From positions 1 through 64,000 of the forward strand of contig JAEXNA010000162.1 of assembly GCA_023447635.1 (NCBI GenBank): a DNA stretch of 64,000 bases. The letters are read 5' to 3'. This stretch comes from Vulcanimicrobiota bacterium (GTDB taxonomy: Bacteria > Vulcanimicrobiota > Xenobia > Xenobiales > JADMJV01). Position 1 is the first letter of the stretch. Every line of letters begins with the position of its first letter. Made by a program: the position numbers and the translations under genes. Below the pieces are notes generated by a model that was given only the letters and a program-made list of their open reading frames with translations, was not told the DNA's origin and ran no database searches. Shown here piece by piece: positions 40,532-49,375 of the stretch.

Positions 40532-41337
40532 GAGTCGCTCAGCAGGCAGTGACCCGAGTTCGTGTCGAGGAAGCGGACCTCCAGGTCGTCGAGAGCGCCT
40601 TCCAGTCGCCGGGCGAGTTCGCTATGCAGCGGGTCGACCGAGCGAGACGCCGCATCAGCCGGAAGAAGAAGCGGTTCGCCGAGCATGACGGTAGCCTCGA
40701 GTCGACCCCATCCTCCCTTGCGATAGCCGATGGCAGCCGGGACCGCTAGCAGCGGCGGGCCCTGATGTCCGTTGAGAGCCAGGGCCAATCCCCGTTCTAG
40801 CCTCAGCGGCCGGCGTCCGTCGCTGAACCGCCCTTCCGGGGTGACCGCCAGACAGCAGTCGCCGGGACCTTCGAAACAGGTATTGGCGACCTCGATAAAG
40901 CGGCGCAAACCGGCGGCTGAACGAGGAGTCAAACCAAAGAAGCCAAGACCGTGAAAGTAGCGATGAACTCGCAGCGCCTCCTGGTCGATCGGGGTGATCA
41001 CGGCGTGCTCGGGCCACAGGCGGCCGGTCGTCAAGGCCAGCACCACGGGGTCCCACCAGGATGGATGGTTCGAGTAAACCACCACCTTGCCGTGCCGGAC
41101 GTGCTCTTCTGCCTGAGGGTGGACGTGAAGCCGCACGTTTCGAAAGACGACCCGAGCCAGCCAGCGCACGATGAGCCGAAAGCGACGAGCATAGAGAGGG
41201 TAGTATGGAGGAAGGGGGGGAGTAGTTAGGGACGGACCCAGAATTCGCTCGGCCAGATTCACCTCTACAATATATCGACGAGGGGAGATAAGAACTCTGC
41301 ACAGGTAGATGGCTTGGAGGTATCCCTTTGAATGCAT
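40528..41337 (-). CDS. PlsC-like acyltransferase
   Basis: 269 aa from ATG 41337; a GTG at 41262 (VNLAERILG) is an alternative start and neither has a clear ribosome binding site. The catalytic HX4D motif is in SNHPSWWDP, and the second block, VTPEGRFSD, matches the acceptor-binding EGxxS/R pattern of the lysophospholipid acyltransferase family. The stop overlaps the glycosyltransferase start in ATGA. With that partner it may acylate a glycosylated lipid, as CrtO does in staphyloxanthin synthesis; it could equally make phosphatidic acid or ornithine lipids. Confidence 0.82.
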   Translation of the reverse strand: MHSKGYLQAIYLCRVLISPRRYIVEVNLAERILGPSLTTPPLPPYYPLYARRFRLIVRWLARVVFRNVRLHVHPQAEEHVRHGKVVVYSNHPSWWDPVVLALTTGRLWPEHAVITPIDQEALRVHRYFHGLGFFGLTPRSAAGLRRFIEVANTCFEGPGDCCLAVTPEGRFSDGRRPLRLERGLALALNGHQGPPLLAVPAAIGYRKGGWGRLEATVMLGEPLLLPADAASRSVDPLHSELARRLEGALDDLEVRFLDTNSGHCLLSDS

Positions 41338-41364
41338 CCAGGATACCGGGAACCGTGTCCCCTC

Positions 41365-41416
41365 TCACCGGTTGACCTTCCGGTGACATCACCTTGCAGC
41401 GGAGGGGGTCCGCTGC
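41365..41416 (+). other. Two hairpins in the msrB leader
   Basis: TCACCGG (41365-41371) pairs with CCGGTGA (41380-41386), and GCAGCGGA (41396-41403) pairs with TCCGCTGC (41409-41416). They lie between the divergent acyltransferase start and the msrB ribosome binding site (GAGAGGAG, 41437-41444). I recognise no riboswitch class. They may be a regulatory leader or terminator-like structures. Confidence 0.3.
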
Positions 41417-41451
41417 CCCTGGAGGATTCACGAGATGAGAGGAGCCGTTCG

Positions 41452-41946
41452 ATGAGCAAGGCTTTGATGGGGATGATCTTGATTATGGTTGTCCTGGGTT
41501 TGTGGACTTGGTGTAGAAAAATCGAGACCGGCTGTGTTGATCAGACGTTTGCTCTGCACCTCTCCGAGGCAGAATGGCGCGCCAGGCTGACGCCCGAGGC
41601 CTATCGAGTGCTGCGCGATGCCGGAACCGAGCGGCCGGGCACCTCACCGCTGGAGAAGGAGAAGAGGCCCGGCGAGTTTCTCTGCGGGGGTTGTGGAACC
41701 GTCGTCTTCGAGTCGGTGGCCAAGTTCGACTCGGGCACGGGTTGGCCCAGTTTCTCCCAACCGGCCTCGCCCCAGTGCGTAGGCCTGGACAAGGATTACG
41801 CCCTGCTGCTGCCCCGGACCGAGGTCCACTGCTCCCGTTGCGGAGGGCACCTCGGGCATGTTTTCAGCGACGGTCCACGAGAACACGGGGGGCAGCGCTA
41901 CTGCATCAACGGGAGCGCGCTGAATTTTCAGGCCAAAGAAGAGTAA
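41452..41946 (+). CDS. msrB: Peptide-methionine (R)-S-oxide reductase, membrane anchored
   Basis: 164 aa from ATG 41452, with GAGGAG 7 nt upstream. MsrB repairs the R form of methionine sulfoxide using thioredoxin-type reductant. The catalytic selenocysteine-equivalent Cys is C151 in RYCINGSALNF. The structural zinc is held by C78, C81, C127 and C130 (CGGC and CSRC). FDSGTGWPSF is the substrate loop. A hydrophobic N-terminal helix (ALMGMILIMVVLGLWTW) suggests the enzyme is anchored in the membrane and faces the periplasm. gcvP follows 132 nt later. Confidence 0.93.
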   Translation: MSKALMGMILIMVVLGLWTWCRKIETGCVDQTFALHLSEAEWRARLTPEAYRVLRDAGTERPGTSPLEKEKRPGEFLCGGCGTVVFESVAKFDSGTGWPSFSQPASPQCVGLDKDYALLLPRTEVHCSRCGGHLGHVFSDGPREHGGQRYCINGSALNFQAKEE

Positions 41947-42078
41947 GCGCCGCCCCGTCCGCGACTCGTGGCGGATTGCGAAGCTTTTCTCCCTTTCGGA
42001 ATGACTAGCCCCCTGGCAAGGCGAAAGGCCCGGCCTCCCCCTTATCCGGGGTACAAAAGTTTTTTAGGTGAAAAAGAG

Positions 42079-44976
42079 ATGACCAACGCCACTCCCGTAC
42101 GTCCGGCGGCGACGGAAACGCCCAACCTCTCCCCTTTCGTGGGACGGCACATCGGCCCCCGCGAGGCCGAGGTGGAAGATATGCTGAAAGCCCTCGGCTG
42201 TTCGTCGCTGGACGAACTCATGGCCTCCGTCGTGCCGGCCAGCCTGCTCGACCCGCAGACTCCTGCTCTCCCTCCCGCTCTCGACGAGGCCGAATGCCTG
42301 GCCGAACTCCAGCGCATGGCCTCGGCCAACCAGGTCTGGCGCAGCTTCCTGGGCCAGGGCTACCAGGCTCCGATCACTCCGACCGTGATCTTGCGAAACG
42401 TGCTGGAGAACCCGGGTTGGTATACCCAGTACACGCCTTACCAGGCCGAAATCAGTCAGGGACGTCTCGAAGCGCTGCTGAATTTCCAGACCATGGTTTG
42501 CGACCTCACCGGTCTGCCTGTCGCTAACGCCAGTCTGCTGGACGAAGGGACGGCGGCGGCCGAAGCGATGACCATGGCGCTCCGCTCGGCCAAGGGGAAA
42601 CTGGCTCGACCTACCCTGCTGCTCGACGCGGCGCTCCATCCTCAGACCATCGCCGTGGTCTGCGGCCGGGCCGAACCTCTGGGGATCGCGATCGAGGTTC
42701 GTAACCTCGACAGCGTGCAGGAGTTCGGCAGCGACGTTTTCGGAATCGTCCTCCCCTACCCCGGCACGGACGGTGAAGTTCATGACTGGAGTGCCCTGGC
42801 CGCTCGCGCCTCGGCCGCCGACAAGTGCGTGATCATGGTCGCCGACCTGCTCAGCCTGGTGGCCCTGCGCAGCCCGGCCAGCGTGGGAGCCCATATCTGC
42901 GTGGGCTCGACCCAGCGCTTTGGCTTCCCTCTGGGCTTCGGCGGCCCTCACGCCGCCTATCTGGCCACGGAAGACCGCTTCAAGCGCACCTTGCCTGGTC
43001 GCATCGTCGGAATGTCCAGCGATCGACTGGGCAATCCCGCCCTCCGTTTGGCGCTGCAGACCCGAGAACAGCATATCCGCCGCGACAAGGCGACCAGCAA
43101 CATCTGCACCGCCCAGGTCCTGCCGGCCGTGATCGCCAGCATGTACGCTGTCTATCACGGTCCCGACGGGCTCACCGAAATTATGGCTTCGATGGCCGAC
43201 AAAGCCGTCCGCCTGGCTCGGTCCGCCGCTTCGGCGGGCCACAAACTGGTGCACACCGCTTTCCTCGATACGGTTACGGTCGATCTCTCCTCGGCCGATG
43301 CCTACGACCGCTTCCTGGCGTCCGCTGCCGAGCGTCGCTACGGGGTTCGCACCTACAGTTCGGAAGCGCTGGCTCGACGGATCAGCATCGCGCTCGACGA
43401 ACGGACCACCGAAGAGGAACTGGCTCACCTGCAAAGTTTCTTCGGAGTGGCCGAACGAAAGTCCGAAGGTGAACTCGGGGTTCCTCTGGCTTTGCGCCGG
43501 GAGTCGCCGTTCTTGACCCACCGAAATTTTCACGACTATCGGTCCGAGCACGACATGCTTCGTTACCTCAAGCGACTCGAGAATCGCGACCTCTCTCTGG
43601 CTCACTCCATGATCCCGTTGGGGTCTTGCACCATGAAGCTGAACGCAACGACCGAGATGATCCCCATCACCTGGAGCGGCTTCGCCGATATCCATCCGGC
43701 CGCTCCGGCCGAGCAGACCGCGGGCTATCAGGAGATGCTGACCTCCTGCGAACAGATGCTAGCTGAAGTCACGGGCTTCCATGCCGTTTCGCTGCAGCCC
43801 AACGCGGGGTCCCAGGGAGAGTACGCCGGGCTTCTCGCCATCCGGGCCTACCACCGTTCGCGCGGCGAGCACCATCGCAACAAGGTCCTGATTCCGGTCT
43901 CGGCGCACGGTACCAATCCTGCTTCGGCCGTTCTGGCCGGTCTGGAGACGGTCGCCGTCAAGTGCGACGCGCAGGGGAACATCGATGTCGCTCATCTGGC
44001 CGAGCAAGCCGAAAAGCACGCCGCAGACCTGGCGGCCCTGATGATCACCTATCCCTCGACTCACGGCGTCTTCGAAGAGTCGCTGCTCGAGGTGATCGCG
44101 ATCGTCCATCGTCACGGAGGTCAGGTCTATCTCGACGGCGCGAACTTCAACGCTATGGTGGGATGGTGCCGACCCGGCAAATTAGGGGCCGATGTTTGTC
44201 ATCTGAACCTCCACAAAACCTTCTGCATTCCTCACGGAGGTGGAGGTCCCGGCATGGGACCGATCGGTGTCGCCGAACATCTGGCCCCGTTCTTGCCGGG
44301 ACACACCCTGAGGGAGGTTGGAGGCAGCGAGGGCATCCCGCCGGTGTCCGCCGCTCCCTGGGGAAGCGCCTCGATCATGCCCATTGTTTGGGCCTACTTG
44401 CGAATGATGGGTTCCGAAGGGCTGCGACGGGCGACCGCCATAGCCATTCTGAATGCCAACTATGTGGCCCACCAACTCAAGGCGTCCTACCCTATCCTCT
44501 ATACCGGAAAGAACGACCGGGTCGCTCACGAGTGCATCCTGGACCTCCGCCCCTTTAAGACCCGCTGTGGAGTCGAGGTCGAAGACGTAGCCAAGCGTCT
44601 GATCGACTACAGTTTCCATGCCCCTACCATGAGTTGGCCCGTGGCGGGTACGCTGATGGTCGAGCCAACCGAGAGTGAGAGCAAAGGCGAACTCGATCGC
44701 TTTGTTCAGGCGATGCGCGGAATCGCGGAGGAGTGCGCTGCGATCGAGGCCGGCGACTGGGACCGAGGGGACAACCCCTTGAAGAACGCTCCGCATACGG
44801 CGCCCGAAGTGATCAGCGACGGGTGGAGTCATCCCTACGGTCGCGAACTTGCAGCCTACCCGGTGCCGGGCCTGCGCGACTGGAAGTTCTGGCCCCACGT
44901 AGCCAGGGTCGACAACGCCAAGGGCGACAGAAACCTTATCTGCTCTTGCACCGATTGGAACCCTGAGGTCGAGTGA
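42079..44976 (+). CDS. gcvP: Glycine dehydrogenase (aminomethyl-transferring), P-protein
   Basis: 965 aa from ATG 42079, with AGGTGA upstream; the open frame before it has no good start. The P-protein decarboxylates glycine and passes the aminomethyl group to lipoyl GcvH. It is the long homodimeric form: the N-terminal half (PFVGRHIGPREAEVEDML) and the PLP-binding C-terminal half are in one chain. The PLP lysine is K713 in HLNLHKTFCIPHGG, followed by the glycine-rich loop GGGGPGMGP. gcvT and gcvH are not in the window. A strong terminator follows at 45000. Confidence 0.96.
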   Translation: MTNATPVRPAATETPNLSPFVGRHIGPREAEVEDMLKALGCSSLDELMASVVPASLLDPQTPALPPALDEAECLAELQRMASANQVWRSFLGQGYQAPITPTVILRNVLENPGWYTQYTPYQAEISQGRLEALLNFQTMVCDLTGLPVANASLLDEGTAAAEAMTMALRSAKGKLARPTLLLDAALHPQTIAVVCGRAEPLGIAIEVRNLDSVQEFGSDVFGIVLPYPGTDGEVHDWSALAARASAADKCVIMVADLLSLVALRSPASVGAHICVGSTQRFGFPLGFGGPHAAYLATEDRFKRTLPGRIVGMSSDRLGNPALRLALQTREQHIRRDKATSNICTAQVLPAVIASMYAVYHGPDGLTEIMASMADKAVRLARSAASAGHKLVHTAFLDTVTVDLSSADAYDRFLASAAERRYGVRTYSSEALARRISIALDERTTEEELAHLQSFFGVAERKSEGELGVPLALRRESPFLTHRNFHDYRSEHDMLRYLKRLENRDLSLAHSMIPLGSCTMKLNATTEMIPITWSGFADIHPAAPAEQTAGYQEMLTSCEQMLAEVTGFHAVSLQPNAGSQGEYAGLLAIRAYHRSRGEHHRNKVLIPVSAHGTNPASAVLAGLETVAVKCDAQGNIDVAHLAEQAEKHAADLAALMITYPSTHGVFEESLLEVIAIVHRHGGQVYLDGANFNAMVGWCRPGKLGADVCHLNLHKTFCIPHGGGGPGMGPIGVAEHLAPFLPGHTLREVGGSEGIPPVSAAPWGSASIMPIVWAYLRMMGSEGLRRATAIAILNANYVAHQLKASYPILYTGKNDRVAHECILDLRPFKTRCGVEVEDVAKRLIDYSFHAPTMSWPVAGTLMVEPTESESKGELDRFVQAMRGIAEECAAIEAGDWDRGDNPLKNAPHTAPEVISDGWSHPYGRELAAYPVPGLRDWKFWPHVARVDNAKGDRNLICSCTDWNPEVE

Positions 44977-44999
44977 CCCGGCCGCTCCCGAGACGAAAT

Positions 45000-45033
45000 A
45001 AGAGCCCGCTCTTCGCTGAGCGGGCTCTTTTTT
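45000..45033 (+). terminator. Rho-independent terminator after gcvP
   Basis: AGAGCCCGCTC (45001-45011) and its complement (45018-45028) form an 11-bp stem with a 6-nt loop, extended by an A-T pair, followed by six Ts. The minus strand also has a T-rich flank (TTATTTCG), so it may act for the convergent NlpC/P60 gene too. Confidence 0.9.
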
Positions 45034-45041
45034 CGTTCTGT

Positions 45042-45069
45042 CGCTGGCGTCGGCTATGGCCGACCAGCG
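45042..45069 (-). terminator. Hairpin after the NlpC/P60 gene
   Basis: CGCTG-GC-GTCGGC at 45042-45054 pairs with GCCGACCAGCG at 45059-45069, with a 2-nt bulge and a 4-nt loop. It begins 11 nt after the stop of the minus-strand hydrolase gene. No adjacent T-run follows, so it may cooperate with the gcvP terminator just beyond. Confidence 0.4.
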
Positions 45070-45079
45070 GAGGTGATGA

Positions 45080-46114
45080 TTAGAAGTTTCGCTTGGCGCC
45101 CAGATAGCGCTGGGCGAAGAAGTCGCTGCTCAGACGGTCTACGGTGACTCCGCGCGACGACGAGGCGTGGATAAAGTAGTCGCGCCCTAGATAGACGCCG
45201 ACGTGAGACGGTCCGGGGCAGTAGGTCTCGAAAAACACCAGATCGCCGGGCTTTTCATCGCCGAACTTGACCACTTTGCCCACGTTGAACTGAATGTCGG
45301 CGGTTCGCGGTAAGTCGATCCCGTGTTTGCCGAACACGTACTGAATGTAACCGCTGCAGTCGAAACCGCTGGGGTCTTCTCCGCCCCAAACGTAGGGGAC
45401 TCCCATATAGCTGCGGCAGGACATGATCACGGTGTGGATCGCTTTGCCCTTCCGTGAAGTCAACTGGCCTCTCGAGGTGTCTTCGACCTTCTTCGGCTTC
45501 GGGGCGACCCGGGGCTTGGCGGCGGGGATCCAGACGACTTCCCCGTTGTCGCGGATAAGCCGGGAGGGCGGTGCTTCGATCACCATGCTGGAACGCTCAG
45601 GAGGCGGCGGGGCCCCTTTGGTAGCCAAATCGGCCAGCCGGTCCCATTCATCGTCGGACGGCCATTCGGTCTCGACAGCGGGCTTTTTGGGAGCTTTCTT
45701 GGTCGAAGGCGTTCCGCTGCTTTTGGGCGCCTTACTCGTTGTGGCGACCGAGGGCGCGCTCTTGGAAGGCTGAGCTGCGACCTTCCCCTTGCCTGCCGCG
45801 CTCGACACGGGTCCGCCTTTTTCCGCCCCACCGGCATCAGGAACGCACACCAGGGTCCCGACGGGCAGATCGCTGGCGTACTGAGCCAGGTAAGGGTTCA
45901 TCCGGAGTAGGCTAGATTCGGCCAGACCAAACCGGGCGGCGACGGCAGAGACGGTCTCTCCCTGGGCCGAGCGGTAGTACGTGTAGTACGAGGTGAAGTC
46001 TTTGCTGGCGCTGGCCGGCGGCGCCGTGGGGAAAGCCGGTTGAGCCTGCGCCGGGCTGCTGATCGCGCCAGTCAGAAAAAATGCGGCGACGAGGGAGAAA
46101 CGTAAGCGCATCAT
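45080..46114 (-). CDS. LysM and NlpC/P60 domain peptidoglycan hydrolase
   Basis: 344 aa from ATG 46114. Signal peptide with cleavage near AQAQ (about residue 25). Residues about 47-92 form a LysM-type cell wall-binding domain (GETVSAVAARFGLAESSLLRMNPYL). A Ser/Lys/Pro/Ala-rich linker follows (about 95-225). The C-terminal NlpC/P60 domain (about 228-344) has the catalytic triad C253 (FDCSGY), H304 (SHVGVYL) and H316 (FIHASS). It is a γ-D-glutamyl-diamino acid endopeptidase by family, acting in the periplasm. It is divergent from the thioredoxin-like gene. Confidence 0.93.
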   Translation of the reverse strand: MMRLRFSLVAAFFLTGAISSPAQAQPAFPTAPPASASKDFTSYYTYYRSAQGETVSAVAARFGLAESSLLRMNPYLAQYASDLPVGTLVCVPDAGGAEKGGPVSSAAGKGKVAAQPSKSAPSVATTSKAPKSSGTPSTKKAPKKPAVETEWPSDDEWDRLADLATKGAPPPPERSSMVIEAPPSRLIRDNGEVVWIPAAKPRVAPKPKKVEDTSRGQLTSRKGKAIHTVIMSCRSYMGVPYVWGGEDPSGFDCSGYIQYVFGKHGIDLPRTADIQFNVGKVVKFGDEKPGDLVFFETYCPGPSHVGVYLGRDYFIHASSSRGVTVDRLSSDFFAQRYLGAKRNF

Positions 46115-46238
46115 GCGTTGTTCTTTATCACATCCTCGCCGCCCTGGCAAACCAGAGAGAATTGGTGCGCGGGGTGAACACTCGACGTATCCCACCGTGG
46201 TCGTCCTGAATCGATGCCGACGAAAGGTTGAATTCTTC

Positions 46239-46775
46239 TTGACCTCTTCCCTCTCCCGACTGCTGCTGGCCTGCTGCCTCCTGACTTTCGTGGTAGGGCC
46301 TTACGCGCAGGCTCAGCCCACTCCCCATTGGCCCAACTGGACGGTTCCGACCAGCCAGGGGCGCGAGTTTTCCAGCCGCGCTCTCGAAGGCAAGGTGGTG
46401 GTGGTGAGCGTGTGGGCCAGCTGGTGCTCGTCCTGTCGTCGGCAGCTTCCCCTGCTGTCTCAGCTGCAGCGTTCTCACGCGAACTCCGACCTTCAGGTCG
46501 TGTCGTTTTCCTTCGACCACTCGACCCAGCAGCACGATAGCTATCTCGAAGACCTGGATGTACCGTTCCCGGCGATCTTCGCCCGTTCCGGCCCGGGATT
46601 GGCCGCAGTCAAGCTGCTGCAGGACCAGGCTGGCCCGCTCGAGGCCGTCCCTACCCTGATGGTCTTCGACCGCGACGGGAAACTGGTGCACCGCTCGGTC
46701 GGCTACGCCACTCTTGGTCGACTTGAAGAGTTGGTGGGTCCGCTCTTGCCGGAAGTCTCGGCCGACGCTCGATAG
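46239..46775 (+). CDS. TlpA/ResA-like thioredoxin-fold exported protein
   Basis: About 178 aa. I place the start at TTG 46239, giving MTSSLSRLLLACCLLTFVVG, a clean signal peptide cleaved near AQAQ; a GTG at 46197 is an alternative. The thioredoxin fold has the redox motif WASWCSSCRR and the cis-Pro region VPTLMVFDRDG. The enzyme probably keeps periplasmic thiols reduced (cytochrome c maturation or similar). GTG-starting pfk follows 45 nt later on the same strand. Confidence 0.85.
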   Translation: MTSSLSRLLLACCLLTFVVGPYAQAQPTPHWPNWTVPTSQGREFSSRALEGKVVVVSVWASWCSSCRRQLPLLSQLQRSHANSDLQVVSFSFDHSTQQHDSYLEDLDVPFPAIFARSGPGLAAVKLLQDQAGPLEAVPTLMVFDRDGKLVHRSVGYATLGRLEELVGPLLPEVSADAR

Positions 46776-46820
46776 TCGTTCCCCCGCAGGGTCTCCCTGC
46801 CAGGGCGAGAAGGCCGGGGG

Positions 46821-47927
46821 GTGACTATTCGACGTATCGCCATCAATACGGGCGGCGGAGACGCCCCCGGTCTTAACCCCGTGATCCGCGCCGCGACCCT
46901 TTCCGCCTTGAACAAAGGGTGGGAAGTGGTAGGGATCCGGGACGGTTTCAACGGGATCTTGACTCCCCAGGACTACGGACCGCATCGCCCCGGCCTGCTG
47001 CCGCTGACCGCCGACAGCGTGCGGGGGATCACCCACCTGGGCGGAACTATCCTGGGCACCACCAACCGCGGCAACCCGCTGGAGTACCCGGTGGTCGCCG
47101 AAGACGGCACGGTTGAACTCGTCGACCGCACCCCGGAACTGGTTCAAAAGCTTCGCGACCTCGAAATCGATGCTCTGGTGGCGATCGGCGGCGACGGTTC
47201 GATGAAGATCGCCCACCGACTGTCCGAACTTGGGTTTCCGGTGGTCGGGGTTCCCAAAACCATCGACAACGACCTGATCCACACCGTCGAGACCTTCGGC
47301 TTCGATACCGCTGTCAGCTACGCCACCGATGGCCTGGACCGCCTGCATTCGACCGCCGCTTCGCACGGCCGAACCATGGTGATGGAAGTCATGGGGAGAT
47401 ACGCGGGCTGGATCGCCCTGCACGCCGGTGTAGCCGGGACGGCCGACGTTATTCTCATTCCGGAAATCCCTTACGACCTGGACAAAGTCGTGGCCAAGAT
47501 CGAACAGCGCTACGCCAGTGGACGCGGCTTTGCCATCGTGGCCATTGCGGAAGGCGCCAAACCGCTGGGCGGCACCTACAGCGTGATCGGGAAGGCGTTG
47601 GGCCAGGCCGAACGCCTGGGCGGTGCAGGCCACGCGCTGGCCGCGATGATCGCAGAAAGAACCGGAGTCGAGACTCGTTGTACCGTCCTGGGACACCTGC
47701 AGCGCGGCGGCTCTCCTACCGCCTACGACCGACTGCTCAGCCTGCGGTTTGGTTCGGCGGCGGTGAGGACGCTTGCCGAAGGGATCTCGGGCGTCATGGT
47801 CGTGGTCGACCCGCCCGAACTGCGCCACGTACCGCTGGAACAGGTGGTAGGACATCTGAAAACGGTACCGTTGAACTGTGACACCGTGGCGACGGCCCGC
47901 GACCTGGGTATCTGCCTGGGCGACTGA
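46821..47927 (+). CDS. 6-phosphofructokinase (G/K-signature type)
   Basis: 368 aa, GTG start with GAAGG about 10 nt upstream. It phosphorylates fructose 6-phosphate in glycolysis. The phosphoryl-donor loop AIGGDGSMKI (123-126 GGDG) has Gly where PPi-dependent enzymes have Asp. VPKTIDNDL (K146) has Lys where E. coli PFK has Gly. This Gly/Lys combination is known from ATP-dependent PFKs of Streptomyces and trypanosomes, so ATP use is predicted, though donor choice cannot be settled by sequence. RGGSPTAYDR is the substrate-binding block. The aldolase that follows in the pathway is at 60495. Confidence 0.93.
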   Translation: MTIRRIAINTGGGDAPGLNPVIRAATLSALNKGWEVVGIRDGFNGILTPQDYGPHRPGLLPLTADSVRGITHLGGTILGTTNRGNPLEYPVVAEDGTVELVDRTPELVQKLRDLEIDALVAIGGDGSMKIAHRLSELGFPVVGVPKTIDNDLIHTVETFGFDTAVSYATDGLDRLHSTAASHGRTMVMEVMGRYAGWIALHAGVAGTADVILIPEIPYDLDKVVAKIEQRYASGRGFAIVAIAEGAKPLGGTYSVIGKALGQAERLGGAGHALAAMIAERTGVETRCTVLGHLQRGGSPTAYDRLLSLRFGSAAVRTLAEGISGVMVVVDPPELRHVPLEQVVGHLKTVPLNCDTVATARDLGICLGD

Positions 47928-47992
47928 AGGGATACGGTCTTCATAACCGTTCACAGCTAGACGATCTTCCCGGGGTGAGCTAGGATCCGAGT

Positions 47993-49375
47993 ATGAGTAA
48001 CATCAAAGAAACCCGCGTGGTCATCGTGGGTGCCGGCTTCGCCGGCTTGAGGGCGGCTCATCGGCTGGCCCGGGCGGGGGCTCAGGTCACCTTGATCGAC
48101 CGCAACAACTACCATCTGTTCCAGCCGCTTCTCTATCAAGTGGCGACCACCGGTCTGAACCCCAGCGAGATCACCTCGGTGGTGCGGGGTAACTTCAGCA
48201 AGTTCAAAAACGTCCGGGTGGTCAAGGCCGAACTTTCCAGCGTGGACCGTGAAGCCCGAGTCGCTTACTGCAACGAAGGCTCGCTCGAGTATCCGTACGA
48301 CTATCTGATCCTCTGCGCCGGCGGGAAGACGGGATATTTTGGCAACGACCATTGGGCGGCTGTCGCTCCCGGGCTCAAGACACTCGACGATGCCGCCGCC
48401 ATCCGGAATCGGTTTCTGGAGAACTTTGAGAAGGCCGAACTGTCGACCGACCCCGGGGAGATCTGCCGGCTGACCTCCGTCGTCATCATCGGTGGCGGTC
48501 CCACCGGGGTCGAACTGGCGGGTTCGTTTGCCGAGCTTCGTGGCGAGGTTCTGGCTCGAGATTTTCGCGGCTTCGATCCGGCCGACGCCAGGGTGACTCT
48601 GCTCGAAGGCGGGCCCAGCCTGCTGACCGGGTACGATCCCAAGCTATCCGAGTACACCAAGAAGCGACTCGAGAAAGTCGGCGTCGAAGTCGGACTGGGG
48701 GTCAGGGTCACCAACATCACCTCGGAAGGGGTCTTTGCCGGCGATACCGTCTACTCTTCGGCCAACATCATCTGGGCGGCGGGCGTGGAGGGACTGCCCC
48801 TGGCCAAAGACCTGGTCGACGAGGTCACCCCGCGCAACGGCATCGTGGTGAACGCCGACCTTACCATCCCCAGCGATAGTCGCGTCTACGCCTGCGGCGA
48901 TATGGCCTACTACGCGCACGACGAACGCTACCCCCGCGGCCTCCCAGGCGTTGCTCAGGTAGCCATGCAGCAGGGAGAGTTGGCGGCCAAGAACATCCTT
49001 GCCGACCTGGCAGGCAAGGAGAAAAAGACCTTCCGCTACTTCGACAAAGGAAAGATGGCGACGATCGGTCGATCGGCTGCCGTGGCCGAGGCGAACGGTC
49101 TGAAAATGAAGGGGCTGATCGCATGGCTGGCCTGGCTGTTCATCCACGTGATCTACCTGGTCGAATTCCAGGACCGCGTCGTGGTGTTCTTACGCTGGCT
49201 CTGGTCCTACGTCACCTGGCACTGGGGCGTGCGGATTATCTTCCAGGCTCGACCGCTGGGCGATCCGGCAGCAGCGGCGCCCGCCGCCAGCGCAGAGCCC
49301 GAAGCCGCCGTGGCGGTCTCTCCCCCTTCGGCGCCCAGTCCCGAGCCAGAATCCGCTTCTGTCAGGGAAGGTTGA
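47993..49375 (+). CDS. ndh: Type II NADH:quinone oxidoreductase (NDH-2)
   Basis: 460 aa FAD protein that oxidises NADH without proton pumping. The FAD-binding Rossmann loop is VVIVGAGFAGLRAAHRLARA, the quinone-proximal segment is FQPLLYQVATTGLNPSEI, and the NAD-binding loop is VVIIGGGPTGVELAGSFAEL. The C-terminal amphipathic and hydrophobic helices (LIAWLAWLFIHVIYLVEF) attach it to the inner membrane. A Pro/Ala/Glu-rich tail of about 40 residues follows. Its end overlaps the convergent glycosylase gene by 14 bp. It provides a bypass of the nuo complex encoded 9 kb away. Confidence 0.94.
   Translation: MSNIKETRVVIVGAGFAGLRAAHRLARAGAQVTLIDRNNYHLFQPLLYQVATTGLNPSEITSVVRGNFSKFKNVRVVKAELSSVDREARVAYCNEGSLEYPYDYLILCAGGKTGYFGNDHWAAVAPGLKTLDDAAAIRNRFLENFEKAELSTDPGEICRLTSVVIIGGGPTGVELAGSFAELRGEVLARDFRGFDPADARVTLLEGGPSLLTGYDPKLSEYTKKRLEKVGVEVGLGVRVTNITSEGVFAGDTVYSSANIIWAAGVEGLPLAKDLVDEVTPRNGIVVNADLTIPSDSRVYACGDMAYYAHDERYPRGLPGVAQVAMQQGELAAKNILADLAGKEKKTFRYFDKGKMATIGRSAAVAEANGLKMKGLIAWLAWLFIHVIYLVEFQDRVVVFLRWLWSYVTWHWGVRIIFQARPLGDPAAAAPAASAEPEAAVAVSPPSAPSPEPESASVREG

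Noticed and set aside
41947..42078. Glycine riboswitch ahead of gcvP
   Set aside because: I looked for the conserved glycine aptamer elements and did not see them.
42064..43695. 543-codon minus-strand ORF
   Set aside because: Antisense to gcvP, with a low-information His/Gly/Arg-rich product; no family features.
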